Assembly (NCBI RefSeq): GCF_902729425.1
Contig: NZ_CACVCH010000051.1
Coordinates: 17,437-81,436 of the forward strand
DNA length: 64,000 nucleotides
DNA from: Magnetospirillum sp. SS-4
GTDB taxonomy: Bacteria; Pseudomonadota; Alphaproteobacteria; Rhodospirillales; Magnetospirillaceae
Reading direction: 5' to 3'
Position numbers and translations under genes: made by a program. The notes beneath the pieces are model-generated. The model saw only the letters and a program-made list of their open reading frames with translations, made no database searches and was not told the origin of the DNA. Position 1 is the first letter of the stretch; every line of letters starts with the position of its first letter. Below, piece by piece: positions 34,552 to 43,452 of this stretch.

Positions 34552-35925
34552 TTGGCCAGGTCATCCTCCCAGTTCGTCTGTCAGGAATGCGGCGCCGTCA
34601 CCCACAAATGGGCCGGCAAGTGCGAAGCCTGCGGCGCCTGGAACTCCATCGTCGAGGAAGCGGCGCGCGAGGAAATTCCCAAGGGATTGTCGGCCGCCAA
34701 GGGGCGCAGGATCGAATTCGTGGCGCTGGAGGGAAACTCGCCCCCCCTGCCCCGCATGTCCACCGGCATCGGCGAACTGGACCGGGTGTGCGGCGGCGGT
34801 CTGGTGCCGGGGTCATGCCTGCTGGTGGGCGGCGATCCCGGCATCGGCAAGTCGACCCTGCTGCTTCAGGCCACCGCCGGACTGTCGGCCATTGCCCGGG
34901 TCGCCTACATCTCGGGCGAGGAGGCGGTGGACCAGGTGCGCATGCGCGCCGCCCGGCTGGGTCACGCCAAGGCCAAGGTGGCGCTGGCCTCGGCCACCAG
35001 CCTGCGCGACATTCTCGCCTCGCTGGACGGGCCGGAGCCCCCCCAGGCGGTGGTGATCGATTCCATTCAGACCGTCTATGCCGACAACATCGAATCGGCG
35101 CCGGGCACCGTCAGCCAGGTGCGCGCCTGCTCGGCCGAGCTGATCCGCCTGGCCAAGCGGCGCGGCTTCGTGCTGTTCCTGGTCGGGCACGTCACCAAGG
35201 ACGGCCAGATCGCCGGCCCCCGCGTGCTGGAGCACATGGTGGACACCGTGCTGTATTTCGAGGGAGATCGCGGCCACCAGTTCCGCATCCTGCGCGCCAC
35301 CAAGAACCGGTTCGGCGCCACCGACGAGATCGGGGTGTTCGAGATGACCGAGCGCGGCCTGACCGAGGTCGCCAATCCGTCGGCGCTGTTCCTGGCCGAA
35401 CGCCGCGGCAACGTCACCGGCTCGTGCGTGTTCGCCGGCATGGAGGGAACCCGGCCGATGCTGGTGGAAATCCAGGCCCTGGTGGCTCCCAGCACCCTGT
35501 CCAGCCCACGCCGCGCCGTGGTCGGCTGGGACGCCAACCGCCTGTCCATGGTGATGGCGGTCCTCGACGCCCGCTGTGGGCTTGCTTTGTCCGGAAATGA
35601 CGTTTATTTGAACGTCGCCGGCGGCTTGCGGATCAACGAGCCCGCCGCCGATCTCGCGGTCGCGGCCGCCTTGGTCTCGTCCGCCTCGGACGTGCCGGTC
35701 CCCGCCGACATGGTGGTGTTCGGCGAGATCGGCCTGTCGGGCGAGGTACGGGCGGTGGCCCAGGCCGACACCCGCCTGAAGGAAGCCGCCAAGCTGGGTT
35801 TCGCCCAGGCGCTGGTGCCGTCGCGCCCGCGCAAGGACAAGGGAGCCGGAGGGGGCGTGGGATCGCTGTCGGTCCGCTCCATCGGCCATTTGCAGGATTT
35901 GCTGGGCCTGTTCCGGCAAGAGTGA
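34552..35925 (+). CDS. radA: DNA repair protein RadA
   Basis: A 457-residue RadA (Sms). The N-terminal zinc finger is CQECG...CEACG, Walker A is GGDPGIGKST, the RadA signature is KNRFG, and the C-terminal Lon-protease-like domain follows. It is a helicase-like ATPase that helps branch migration in recombination. A TTG at 34552 gives the expected (M)ARSSSQFVCQECG N-terminus. An ATG-initiated frame at 34426 would add 42 residues of no family content. cvpA and purF follow in line. Confidence 0.93.
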   Translation: MARSSSQFVCQECGAVTHKWAGKCEACGAWNSIVEEAAREEIPKGLSAAKGRRIEFVALEGNSPPLPRMSTGIGELDRVCGGGLVPGSCLLVGGDPGIGKSTLLLQATAGLSAIARVAYISGEEAVDQVRMRAARLGHAKAKVALASATSLRDILASLDGPEPPQAVVIDSIQTVYADNIESAPGTVSQVRACSAELIRLAKRRGFVLFLVGHVTKDGQIAGPRVLEHMVDTVLYFEGDRGHQFRILRATKNRFGATDEIGVFEMTERGLTEVANPSALFLAERRGNVTGSCVFAGMEGTRPMLVEIQALVAPSTLSSPRRAVVGWDANRLSMVMAVLDARCGLALSGNDVYLNVAGGLRINEPAADLAVAAALVSSASDVPVPADMVVFGEIGLSGEVRAVAQADTRLKEAAKLGFAQALVPSRPRKDKGAGGGVGSLSVRSIGHLQDLLGLFRQE

Positions 35926-35961
35926 CATCGTCGGGCCGATCAAGGACAAACGGACGAGGGC

Positions 35962-36660
35962 ATGGGGAACCTGAACATCACCGCCGTGGACGTCGTCGTG
36001 GCCGTGGTGCTGCTCGGCTCGGCGGGATTCGCCTTCCTGCGCGGCTTCGTCCACGAGGTGCTGTCCATCACCTCGTGGGTCGGCGCCGTCTTCGCCACCC
36101 TTTACGGCTTTTCCCATGCCCAGCCCCTCTTCCGCGAGCATATCGGCGCCGCCTGGGCCGCCGACGCCGCCGCCGGCGCCACCTTGTTCCTGGTGACCCT
36201 GCTGGTGCTGTCGATGCTGACCAAGCGGGTGTCGGACAGCGTCCGGCGCAGCGCGCTCAACAGCGTCGATTCCTCGCTGGGCTTCGTCTTCGGCCTGGCA
36301 CGCGGCGCCGTCCTGATGTCGCTGGCCTATCTGTCGGCGGCCTGGCTGTTCGACACTCCGGAACAGCAGCCGTCCTGGCTGGCCGAATCGCGGACCCGCC
36401 CGTGGCTGGAACGCGGCGCCGGCCTGCTGCAAGGCCTCGCTCCCGCCGGCTTCGGCAAGGCCGAGGCGGCCGCCCGCGAGGCCTCGGCCGAGACCCGTCA
36501 GCTGTTGGAAGCGGAAAAGACCTTCCAGAAATTCGTCGCGCCGCAACCGGCCCAGCCCTTGCAGCCCGCCGACAAGGCCGCCCCCCCGCCCGGCGGCAAG
36601 GCCGGCTATGATTCAGAAAGCCGCTCCCAGATGGAACGGCTGATCCGCAGCAATCAGTAG
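35962..36660 (+). CDS. cvpA: CvpA-family membrane protein
   Basis: A 232-residue protein with four predicted membrane segments in the first 130 residues (including VVVAVVLLGSAGFAFLRGF and TLFLVTLLVLSML). GRGAV-like SLGFVFGLARGAVLM is the family core. A proline/glutamine-rich cytoplasmic tail follows. CvpA precedes purF in many bacteria and is linked to envelope and colicin V functions of unclear mechanism. It ends 11 bases before purF. Confidence 0.9.
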   Translation: MGNLNITAVDVVVAVVLLGSAGFAFLRGFVHEVLSITSWVGAVFATLYGFSHAQPLFREHIGAAWAADAAAGATLFLVTLLVLSMLTKRVSDSVRRSALNSVDSSLGFVFGLARGAVLMSLAYLSAAWLFDTPEQQPSWLAESRTRPWLERGAGLLQGLAPAGFGKAEAAAREASAETRQLLEAEKTFQKFVAPQPAQPLQPADKAAPPPGGKAGYDSESRSQMERLIRSNQ

Positions 36661-36671
36661 GACATGCCTCA

Positions 36672-38132
36672 ATGCTGACCACCAACCCGTTCGACGACGA
36701 CCACCTGCGCGAGGAATGCGGCGTCTTCGGCATCTTCGGCCACCCCGAGGCGGCGGCGCATGTGGCGCTCGGCCTGCACGCCCTTCAGCATCGCGGCCAG
36801 GAGGCGGCCGGCATCGTCGCCTTCGACGGGGTCCAGTTCCACAACCACCGCGGCCTCGGCCACGTGGAGGATAATTTCGGCAGCGAATCGGTCATCCGCA
36901 AGCTGAAGGGAAGCATGGCGGTCGGCCATGTCCGCTATTCCACCACCGGCGAAACCCTGCTGCGCAACGTCCAGCCGCTGTTCGCCGAGATGGAGTTCGG
37001 CGGCCTGGCGCTGGGCCACAACGGCAATCTGACCAACGCCATGGCGTTGCGCCGCCAGCTGGTGCGGCGTGGCTGCCTGTTCCAGTCCACCACCGACACC
37101 GAGGTGATCATCCACCTGATCGCCATCAGCCTCTACGCCACCGTCGAGGACCGCCTGATCGACGCCCTGCGCCAGATCGAGGGCGCCTATTCCCTGGTCG
37201 CCGCCACCCCCAACTCGGTGATCGGGGTGCGCGACCCATTGGGCATCCGGCCGCTGTGCCTGGGCAAGCTGGATCGCGGCTGGATACTGGCCTCGGAATC
37301 CTGCGCGCTCGACATCATCGGCGCCGAATTCGTCCGCGACGTCGAGCCGGGCGAGATCGTCATCCTGTCGGCCGAGGGCATCCGCTCGCTGAAGCCGTTC
37401 GTCAAGACGGCCAGCCGGTTCTGCATCTTCGAGTACATCTATTTCGCCCGTCCCGATTCCGTGGTGGAAGGCACCAGCGTCTACGAAGCCAGGAAGCGCA
37501 TCGGCGCCGAACTGGCCCGCGAAAGCCGGGTCAGCGCCGACGTGGTGGTGCCGGTGCCCGATTCCGGGGTTCCCGCCGCCATCGGCTTTGCCGCCACCGC
37601 CAAGATTCCGTTCGAACTGGGCATCATCCGCAACCACTATGTGGGCCGCACCTTCATCCAGCCCACCGACAGCGTGCGGCACACCGGCGTCAAGATGAAG
37701 CACAACGCCAACCGCGCCATGCTGGCCGGCAAGCGGGTGATCCTGGTCGACGATTCCATCGTGCGCGGCACCACGTCGCGCAAGATCGTCGAGATGGTGC
37801 GCCAGGCCGGCGCCACCGAGGTGCACATGCGCATATCCAGCCCGCCCACCACCCATTCCTGCTATTTCGGCATCGACACCCCCGAACGCGACAAGCTGCT
37901 GGCGGCGCGCTACGACGTGGACGGCATGGCCAAGCTGATCGGAGTGGACTCGCTGGCCTTCATCTCCATCGACGGCCTGTACCGCGCCGTGGGCGAACCG
38001 GGCCGCAACGCCGGACAGCCGCAGTTCTGCGACGCCTGCTTCACCGGCGACTATCCGGTGGTTCCCACCGATTACCTGGCCGGCGGCGGCGACCCGAAGC
38101 AGTTTTCCCTGCTGACCGAGGACAATTCCTGA
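36672..38132 (+). CDS. purF: Amidophosphoribosyltransferase
   Basis: A 486-residue enzyme of purine synthesis (PRPP plus glutamine to phosphoribosylamine). A short propeptide ends before Cys16 of ECGVFG, the N-terminal nucleophile after processing. The PRPP-binding motif is VILVDDSIVRGTTSRK. Late cysteines are consistent with the Fe-S form. The stop shares a base with the next ATG, so it is coupled to the following SDR. Confidence 0.97.
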   Translation: MLTTNPFDDDHLREECGVFGIFGHPEAAAHVALGLHALQHRGQEAAGIVAFDGVQFHNHRGLGHVEDNFGSESVIRKLKGSMAVGHVRYSTTGETLLRNVQPLFAEMEFGGLALGHNGNLTNAMALRRQLVRRGCLFQSTTDTEVIIHLIAISLYATVEDRLIDALRQIEGAYSLVAATPNSVIGVRDPLGIRPLCLGKLDRGWILASESCALDIIGAEFVRDVEPGEIVILSAEGIRSLKPFVKTASRFCIFEYIYFARPDSVVEGTSVYEARKRIGAELARESRVSADVVVPVPDSGVPAAIGFAATAKIPFELGIIRNHYVGRTFIQPTDSVRHTGVKMKHNANRAMLAGKRVILVDDSIVRGTTSRKIVEMVRQAGATEVHMRISSPPTTHSCYFGIDTPERDKLLAARYDVDGMAKLIGVDSLAFISIDGLYRAVGEPGRNAGQPQFCDACFTGDYPVVPTDYLAGGGDPKQFSLLTEDNS

Positions 38133-38848
38133 TGGCTGGCCTGCTGGACGGCCGCGTGGCGCTGGTCACCGGCGCCTCGCGCGGGATTGGCGCCGCCGTG
38201 CTCCGCCGTCTGGCGGCGGAGGGCGCCGAGATCGTCGCCATCGCCCGCACCCAGGGCGCGCTGGAGGAACTGGACGACGAGGTCCGGGCGGCCGGCGGCA
38301 GGCAACTGGTTCTGGTCCCCGACGACCTGCGCAAGCCCGGCCTGATCGAGCAGGTCGCCGCCGCCATCTTTCAACGCTGGGGCCGCCTCGACATCCTGAT
38401 CGGCAATGCCGGCGCCATCGGCGGCGGCCTGTCGCCGGTGGCCCATCACGCCCCCGACGACTGGGACGAGGCTTTCGCCGTCAACCTCACCGCCAACTGG
38501 CGGCTGATCCGCGCCTGCGATCCGCTGCTGCGCATGGCCGAAGCCGGCCGCGCCGTCTTCACCACCTCGGGGGCCGCCCGGGGGGTCCATCCCTATTGGG
38601 GGCCGTACGCCGCCAGCAAGGCCGCCCTGGAATCGATGGTGAGGACCTGGGCAGCCGAAGTCGCCAATATCACCGCGCTGCGCATCAACCTGCTGGACCC
38701 CGGCCCGGTGGCGACCCGCATGCGCGCCATCGCCTTTCCCGGCGAGGACCAGGGCAAGCTGACCCAGCCGGATCAGGTGGCCGAGGCCTTCCTGCCGCTG
38801 TGCCTGCCCGGCTGCTCCCGCCACGGCGAGATCGTCCCGTTCAGCTGA
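38132..38848 (+). CDS. Short-chain dehydrogenase/oxidoreductase coupled to purF
   Basis: A 238-residue SDR with TGASRGIG, NAGA (in GNAGAIGG), a serine in TTSGAARG and YAASK as YxxxK. The C-terminus, LPLCLPGCSRHGEIVPFS, lacks the usual Gly-rich tail. The substrate is unknown. This SDR directly follows purF in several alphaproteobacteria, to my recollection. Confidence 0.87.
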   Translation: MAGLLDGRVALVTGASRGIGAAVLRRLAAEGAEIVAIARTQGALEELDDEVRAAGGRQLVLVPDDLRKPGLIEQVAAAIFQRWGRLDILIGNAGAIGGGLSPVAHHAPDDWDEAFAVNLTANWRLIRACDPLLRMAEAGRAVFTTSGAARGVHPYWGPYAASKAALESMVRTWAAEVANITALRINLLDPGPVATRMRAIAFPGEDQGKLTQPDQVAEAFLPLCLPGCSRHGEIVPFS

Positions 38849-38936
38849 TTTCCACAATAACTCCGCCCTTGCGCCGCCGAGCGATGCCCGCTACCCTAAC
38901 CACACAATCCTCTCGTATTTTTTCGGAGGCATTACA

Positions 38937-40148
38937 GTGCTGGATGGCCGGCGGGTCCTTCTCATCATCTCCGGCGGCATCGCCGCGTATAAATCCCTGG
39001 AGTTGATTCGCCGCCTGAAGGACAAGGGCTGCGCCGTCCGCTGCATCCTCACCCGGGGCGGGGCCAATTTCGTCACGCCGCTGGCGGTGGCCGCCCTGTC
39101 GGGGGACAAGGTCTATCAGGAGACCTTCTCGCTGACCGACGAGGCCGAGATGGGCCATATCCGCCTGTCGCGCGAGGCCGATCTGGTGGTGGTGGCCCCG
39201 GCGACCGCCAATCTGCTGGCCAAGATGGCGGCCGGCATCGCCGACGATCTCGCCTCCACCGCCTTGCTGGCCACCGACAAGCCGGTGTTGGTGGCGCCCG
39301 CCATGAACACCATGATGTGGGACCACGCCGCCACCCGCGCCAACATGGCGGTTCTGGAGGGGCGCGGCATCAGCCGCATCGGCCCCAATTCCGGCGATCT
39401 GGCCTGCGGTGAGGTCGGCGGCGGCCGCATGGCCGAGCCGGCCGAGATTCTGGCCGCCATCGAGGCCCACCTGGGTGGCGGCGCCGGTCCGCTGGCCGGC
39501 AGGCGCGCCATCGTCACCAGCGGCCCGACGCACGAGCCCATCGATCCGGTGCGCTATATCGCCAACCGCTCGTCAGGCAAGCAGGGCCACGCCATCGCCA
39601 GTGCCCTGGCCGCCCTGGGTGCCGAGGTCACCCTGGTCAGCGGCCCGGTGACGCTGCCCGATCCCGCCGGTCTCACGACGGTGCGGGTGGAAAGCGCCGC
39701 CGACATGCTGCGGGCGGTCGAGGCGGCCCTGCCCGCCGACATCGCGGTCTGCGCCGCCGCCGTGGCCGACTGGACCGTGGCCAACCGCTCCGGCGAGAAA
39801 CGCAAGAAGAGTCCGGGCGCGCCGCCGCCGGTGATCGAGCTCACCCCCAATCCCGATATCCTGGCGACCCTGTCGAAGCCGGGACCGCGCCGTCCGCGTC
39901 TGGTGGTGGGATTCGCCGCCGAGACCGAAAAGCTGATGGAGCACGCCCGGGACAAGCTGGCCCGCAAGGGCTGCGACTGGATCGTCGCCAACGACGTCTC
40001 GGCCGGCAGCGGTACCTTCGGCGGCGATTCCAATGCCGTCCACGTCATCGATGCCTCGGCGGCTGAATCCTGGCCGCGCCTCGGCAAGGATGAAGTGGCC
40101 GCCCGGCTGGCCGCCCGCATCGCCGCCGCCCTGGAAGGTACCCCATGA
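38937..40148 (+). CDS. coaBC: Bifunctional phosphopantothenoylcysteine decarboxylase/synthase
   Basis: A 403-residue fusion. CoaC (Dfp) flavoprotein part: [25 protein letters not shown]. CoaB part from about residue 185: [15 protein letters not shown] and NRSSGKQG. It makes 4'-phosphopantetheine for CoA. The GTG start at 38937 has TCGGAGG upstream. The stop overlaps dut as ATGA. Confidence 0.96.
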   Translation: MLDGRRVLLIISGGIAAYKSLELIRRLKDKGCAVRCILTRGGANFVTPLAVAALSGDKVYQETFSLTDEAEMGHIRLSREADLVVVAPATANLLAKMAAGIADDLASTALLATDKPVLVAPAMNTMMWDHAATRANMAVLEGRGISRIGPNSGDLACGEVGGGRMAEPAEILAAIEAHLGGGAGPLAGRRAIVTSGPTHEPIDPVRYIANRSSGKQGHAIASALAALGAEVTLVSGPVTLPDPAGLTTVRVESAADMLRAVEAALPADIAVCAAAVADWTVANRSGEKRKKSPGAPPPVIELTPNPDILATLSKPGPRRPRLVVGFAAETEKLMEHARDKLARKGCDWIVANDVSAGSGTFGGDSNAVHVIDASAAESWPRLGKDEVAARLAARIAAALEGTP

Positions 40149-40609
40149 CCAAGCCCGTAAGCGTGGCGCTGAAGCGCCTGGACCACGCCGCCGATTTGCC
40201 GCTTCCGGCCTACGAGACCGCCCACGCCGCCGGCATGGACCTGATGGCCTGCGTTCCCGCCGACATGGAGCTGGCCCCAGGCGGGCGCGCCCTGATTCCC
40301 ACCGGATTCGCCATCGCCCTGCCCGAGGGCTTCGAGGCGCAGGTCCGCCCCCGCTCGGGCCTCGCCGCCAAGCACGGAATCACCGTGCTGAACGCGCCCG
40401 GCACCATCGACGCCGATTATCGCGGCGAGATCGGCGTCATCCTGATCAATCACGGCGACGTCGCCTTCGCCGTTCGGCGCGGCATGCGCATCGCCCAGAT
40501 GGTGGTGGCTCCGGTCGCCCGCGTCACCTGGAACGAACAAGACAGCCTGGACGACACCGGGCGGGGAGCCGGCGGCTTCGGGTCCACCGGCACGGGGAAA
40601 AGGGGGTAG
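40145..40609 (+). CDS. dut: Deoxyuridine 5'-triphosphate nucleotidohydrolase
   Basis: A 154-residue trimeric dUTPase with the five motifs, including [28 protein letters not shown] and the C-terminal [11 protein letters not shown] arm. It lowers dUTP and supplies dUMP. Coupled to coaBC; the coaBC-dut order is common. Confidence 0.97.
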   Translation: MTKPVSVALKRLDHAADLPLPAYETAHAAGMDLMACVPADMELAPGGRALIPTGFAIALPEGFEAQVRPRSGLAAKHGITVLNAPGTIDADYRGEIGVILINHGDVAFAVRRGMRIAQMVVAPVARVTWNEQDSLDDTGRGAGGFGSTGTGKRG

Positions 40610-40619
40610 GAATCTGACC

Positions 40620-41075
40620 ATGCTGCGGCCTTCCAAGAAGATGCTGTTCGCCATCGAGGCGGTGCTCGACATCGCCTACCACGCCGGCGGCGAGCCGGTT
40701 CAAAGCCGCGAGATCACCCGGCGCCAGGGCATTCCCCGCCGCTACCTGGAACAGACCCTGCAACAGCTGGTCCGGGCCGGCGTGCTGACCGGCGTGCGCG
40801 GCCCCCGTGGCGGCTATCGCCTGGCGCGCGAGCGCCGCCGCATCTCGGTGGGCGAGATCGTCCGCGTGGTGCGCGCCCTGGAAACCGCCGAGGACCCCTA
40901 TCAGGACATGCCGGCCTCGGAACTGGGCAAGCAGGTCATCCGCCCCATGTGGGGCGACCTGTCGGAAGAGATCATGTCCCGCCTGGACGCCATCACCGTC
41001 GACGATCTGTGCATGCGCGCCTACAAGGGCGGCATCCCCAGCGAAGCCCATCAGAAGCTGGATTTCATCATCTAG
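40620..41075 (+). CDS. Rrf2-family regulator, probably without an Fe-S cluster
   Basis: A 151-residue Rrf2 winged-helix protein (RRQGIPRRYLEQTLQQL, RGPRGGYRLA). Only one cysteine (Cys131) exists, and the usual three-cysteine cluster loop is replaced by ETAEDPYQDMPASE. It may resemble CymR, which senses the cysteine synthase complex. Its position 55 bases before cysK, with a strong dyad between, supports control of cysK. The mechanism is inference. Confidence 0.85.
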   Translation: MLRPSKKMLFAIEAVLDIAYHAGGEPVQSREITRRQGIPRRYLEQTLQQLVRAGVLTGVRGPRGGYRLARERRRISVGEIVRVVRALETAEDPYQDMPASELGKQVIRPMWGDLSEEIMSRLDAITVDDLCMRAYKGGIPSEAHQKLDFII

Positions 41076-41083
41076 CCCTGATA

Positions 41084-41111
41084 TTGTGTAATTATGAAAT
41101 GAACTACACAA
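41084..41111. promoter_or_regulatory. Candidate Rrf2 operator upstream of cysK
   Basis: Arms TTGTGTAATT (41084-41093) and AACTACACAA (41102-41111) are inverted at 9 of 10 positions with an 8-base centre. They end 19 bases before the cysK start, where a repressor could occlude the promoter or ribosome-binding site. Confidence 0.65.
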
Positions 41112-41130
41112 AACACATGGAGTTTCCGGA

Positions 41131-42099
41131 ATGACCGCAGCAAGCGAGTCCAAGCCCGCCTTCCGCGGCAGGATCTACGACAGCATCATCGACACCATCG
41201 GCGCCACGCCGCTGGTGCGGTTCGGACGCCTGGCCGCCGAGGCCGGCGCCAAGGCCGAGATCGTCGGCAAGCTGGAATTCTTCAATCCCCTGGCCTCGGT
41301 CAAGGACCGCATCGGTTTCGCCATGATCGAGGCGGCCGAGGCGGCCGGCCAGTTGAAGCCCGGCGGCACCATCATCGAGCCGACCTCGGGCAATACCGGC
41401 ATCGCGCTGGCCTTCGTCGCCGCCGCCAAGGGCTACAAGCTGGTCTTGTGCATGCCGGAAAGCATGTCGCTGGAACGGCGCAAGATGCTGCAATTGCTGG
41501 GCGCCGAGATCGTGCTGACCCCGGCGTCGAAGGGCATGACCGGCGCGGTGCGCCAGGCCGAGGAACTGGTGGCGGCGACGCCGGGCGCCGTCATGCCGCA
41601 GCAGTTCAAGAACGCCGCCAACCCCGCCATCCACGAACGCACCACCGCCGAGGAAATCTGGAACGACACCGACGGCAAGGTGGACATCATCGTGTCGGGC
41701 GTCGGCACCGGCGGCACCATCTCCGGCATCGGCCATGTGCTGAAGGCCCGCAGGCCCGGCCTGCGCATGGTGGCGGTGGAGCCCGAGGACAGCCCGGTCC
41801 TGTCCGGCGGCGCCCCCGGCCCCCACAAGATCCAGGGCATCGGCGCCGGTTTCATCCCCGACATCCTGGACAAGGGCGTCATCGACGAGATTCTTCAAAT
41901 CGGCAACGAGACCGCCCTGATCACGGCGCGCAAGGCCGCCAGGCTGGAGGGCATTCCGGTCGGCATCTCGTCGGGCGCCGCCATCGCCGCCGCGCTGGAA
42001 CTGGGCACCCGTCCCGAGAACGCCGGCAAGCTGATCGTGGCGATCATCCCCAGCTTCGCCGAGCGCTATCTGTCCACCGCCCTGTTCGATCAGGTGTAG
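41131..42099 (+). CDS. cysK: Cysteine synthase A (O-acetylserine sulfhydrylase)
   Basis: A 322-residue PLP enzyme. Lys58 in [11 protein letters not shown] binds [13 protein letters not shown] binds the substrate, and GTGGTISG is the phosphate loop. It forms cysteine from O-acetylserine and sulfide. The Rrf2 gene precedes it and a MoeB/ThiF-like gene follows; a REP-like element at 42104-42190 separates them. Confidence 0.95.
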   Translation: MTAASESKPAFRGRIYDSIIDTIGATPLVRFGRLAAEAGAKAEIVGKLEFFNPLASVKDRIGFAMIEAAEAAGQLKPGGTIIEPTSGNTGIALAFVAAAKGYKLVLCMPESMSLERRKMLQLLGAEIVLTPASKGMTGAVRQAEELVAATPGAVMPQQFKNAANPAIHERTTAEEIWNDTDGKVDIIVSGVGTGGTISGIGHVLKARRPGLRMVAVEPEDSPVLSGGAPGPHKIQGIGAGFIPDILDKGVIDEILQIGNETALITARKAARLEGIPVGISSGAAIAAALELGTRPENAGKLIVAIIPSFAERYLSTALFDQV

Positions 42100-42103
42100 G
42101 CAT

Positions 42104-42190
42104 CCATCCTTCGAGACGGCCCCAACGGGCCTCCTCAGGATGAGGAACATGGTCCCTCGTCCTGAGGCGCGAAGCCTCGAAGGACGAGGG
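42104..42190. repeat. REP-like double-hairpin element after cysK
   Basis: The first hairpin has CATCCT/AGGATG and GGCCC/GGGCC pairs. The second has a perfect 10-base outer stem (42154-42163 with 42181-42190) and a GAGGC/GCCTC inner stem around GCGAA. This CCTCGTCCTGAGGC...GAAGGACGAGG type is common between genes in alphaproteobacteria. Confidence 0.75.
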
Positions 42191-42214
42191 TATCGACGTC
42201 GGAGTATCGTCATC

Positions 42215-43015
42215 ATGGACTTCACCGAGGAGCAGATTCACCGCTACGCCCGCCACATCATCCTGCCGGAGGTGGGCGGCATCGGTCAGGAAAAGCTGCT
42301 CGGATCAAGCGTGCTGGTGATCGGGGCCGGCGGGCTGGGCTCGCCGGTGATCCTCTACCTCGCCGCCGCCGGCGTCGGCACCATCGGCGTGGTCGACGAC
42401 GACGACGTGGAACTGTCCAACCTGCAACGCCAGATCATCCATGCCACCTCGCGGGTGGGATCGGCCAAGGTGGACAGCGCCGCCCGAATCGTCGCCGACG
42501 TCAATCCCGATGTCCGGCTGGTGCCCATCCGCGCCCGGCTCGACAAGGACAACGCGCGGGCCATCATCCGCGATTTCCAGGTGGTCGCCGACGGCTCCGA
42601 CAACTTCCCCACCCGCTTCCTGGTCAACGACGCCTGCCGGCTGGAGGGAAAGACCCTGGTCTCGGCCGCCATCCTGCGCTTCGACGGCCAGTTGGCCACC
42701 TACAAGCCGGGCGGGCCGTGCTATCGCTGCATCTACCGCGAACCGCCGCCCGAGGGGCATATCCCCACCTGTTCCAGCGCCGGGGTGCTGGGCGCCATCG
42801 CCGGCACCATGGGCGCCATGCAGGCCACCGAGGTGCTGAAGGAATTGCTGGGCATCGGCGAATCGCTGTCGGGCAAGCTGGTGATCTACGACGCCTTGTC
42901 GGTGACCTTCCGCACGGTGCGGGTGCCGCGCGACCCCGGCTGCCCGCTGTGCGGCGACCATCCCACCATCGCCGACCTGTCCGCCCACGGGAGCACCGCC
43001 AATGTCTGCGGCTGA
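42215..43015 (+). CDS. MoeB/ThiF-family sulfur-carrier E1-like adenylyltransferase
   Basis: A 266-residue E1-like enzyme. The ATP site is VIGAGGLGSPVILYLAA; ELSNLQRQIIH carries the conserved arginine. Zinc cysteine pairs CYRC and CPLC are present. It adenylates a sulfur-carrier protein's C-terminus (MoaD, ThiS or CysO type). The adjacent cysK suggests a sulfur-transfer role. The ATG at 42215 is preferred to the one at 42140, which lies in the repeat. Confidence 0.9.
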   Translation: MDFTEEQIHRYARHIILPEVGGIGQEKLLGSSVLVIGAGGLGSPVILYLAAAGVGTIGVVDDDDVELSNLQRQIIHATSRVGSAKVDSAARIVADVNPDVRLVPIRARLDKDNARAIIRDFQVVADGSDNFPTRFLVNDACRLEGKTLVSAAILRFDGQLATYKPGGPCYRCIYREPPPEGHIPTCSSAGVLGAIAGTMGAMQATEVLKELLGIGESLSGKLVIYDALSVTFRTVRVPRDPGCPLCGDHPTIADLSAHGSTANVCG

Positions 43016-43448
43016 GAAAACCAGTCCCGACAAACTGTCGATCGTGGTGTTCTCGGGCGAGTTCGACCGCATCCACTACGCCCTGGTGATGGCCGCCGCC
43101 GCCGTGGCGTCCAATACCCCCGTCACCCTGTTCTTCACCATGTGGGCCGGCCGGGCGCTGGAGGCGCCGCTCGCCGATGGCCGTCCGGCCTGGACCCGCC
43201 TCAAATGCTCGGACGGCCGGACCGCCATGGAGATGGATGACGGCTTCAAGGCCAGGGGGATCGGCAGTTTCGAGGACCTGCTGGAAGCCTGCGTCGCCCT
43301 GGGCGTCACCGTGATGGTCTGCGAGATGGGGGTCAAGGCGCTGGGTATGGACCCCGACGGCCTGCGCCCCGACGTCCCCATCGCCAGGGGCGGCGTCGTC
43401 ACCTTCCTGGCCGACGCCTCCCGGACCGGGGCGATGCTGTTCGTCTGA
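43002..43448 (+). CDS. DsrE/DsrF-family sulfur-relay-like protein
   Basis: A 148-residue protein of the DsrE/DsrF/DrsH-like group: VVFSGEFDRIHYALVMAAAA, TLFFTMWAGRAL, ACVALGVTVMVCEMG. The cysteine in VMVCEMG is in the conserved position. It overlaps the E1-like gene by 14 bases and may pass persulfide sulfur or act as an accessory. It converges on glgC. Confidence 0.84.
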   Translation: MSAAEKTSPDKLSIVVFSGEFDRIHYALVMAAAAVASNTPVTLFFTMWAGRALEAPLADGRPAWTRLKCSDGRTAMEMDDGFKARGIGSFEDLLEACVALGVTVMVCEMGVKALGMDPDGLRPDVPIARGGVVTFLADASRTGAMLFV

Positions 43449-43452
43449 TTCC

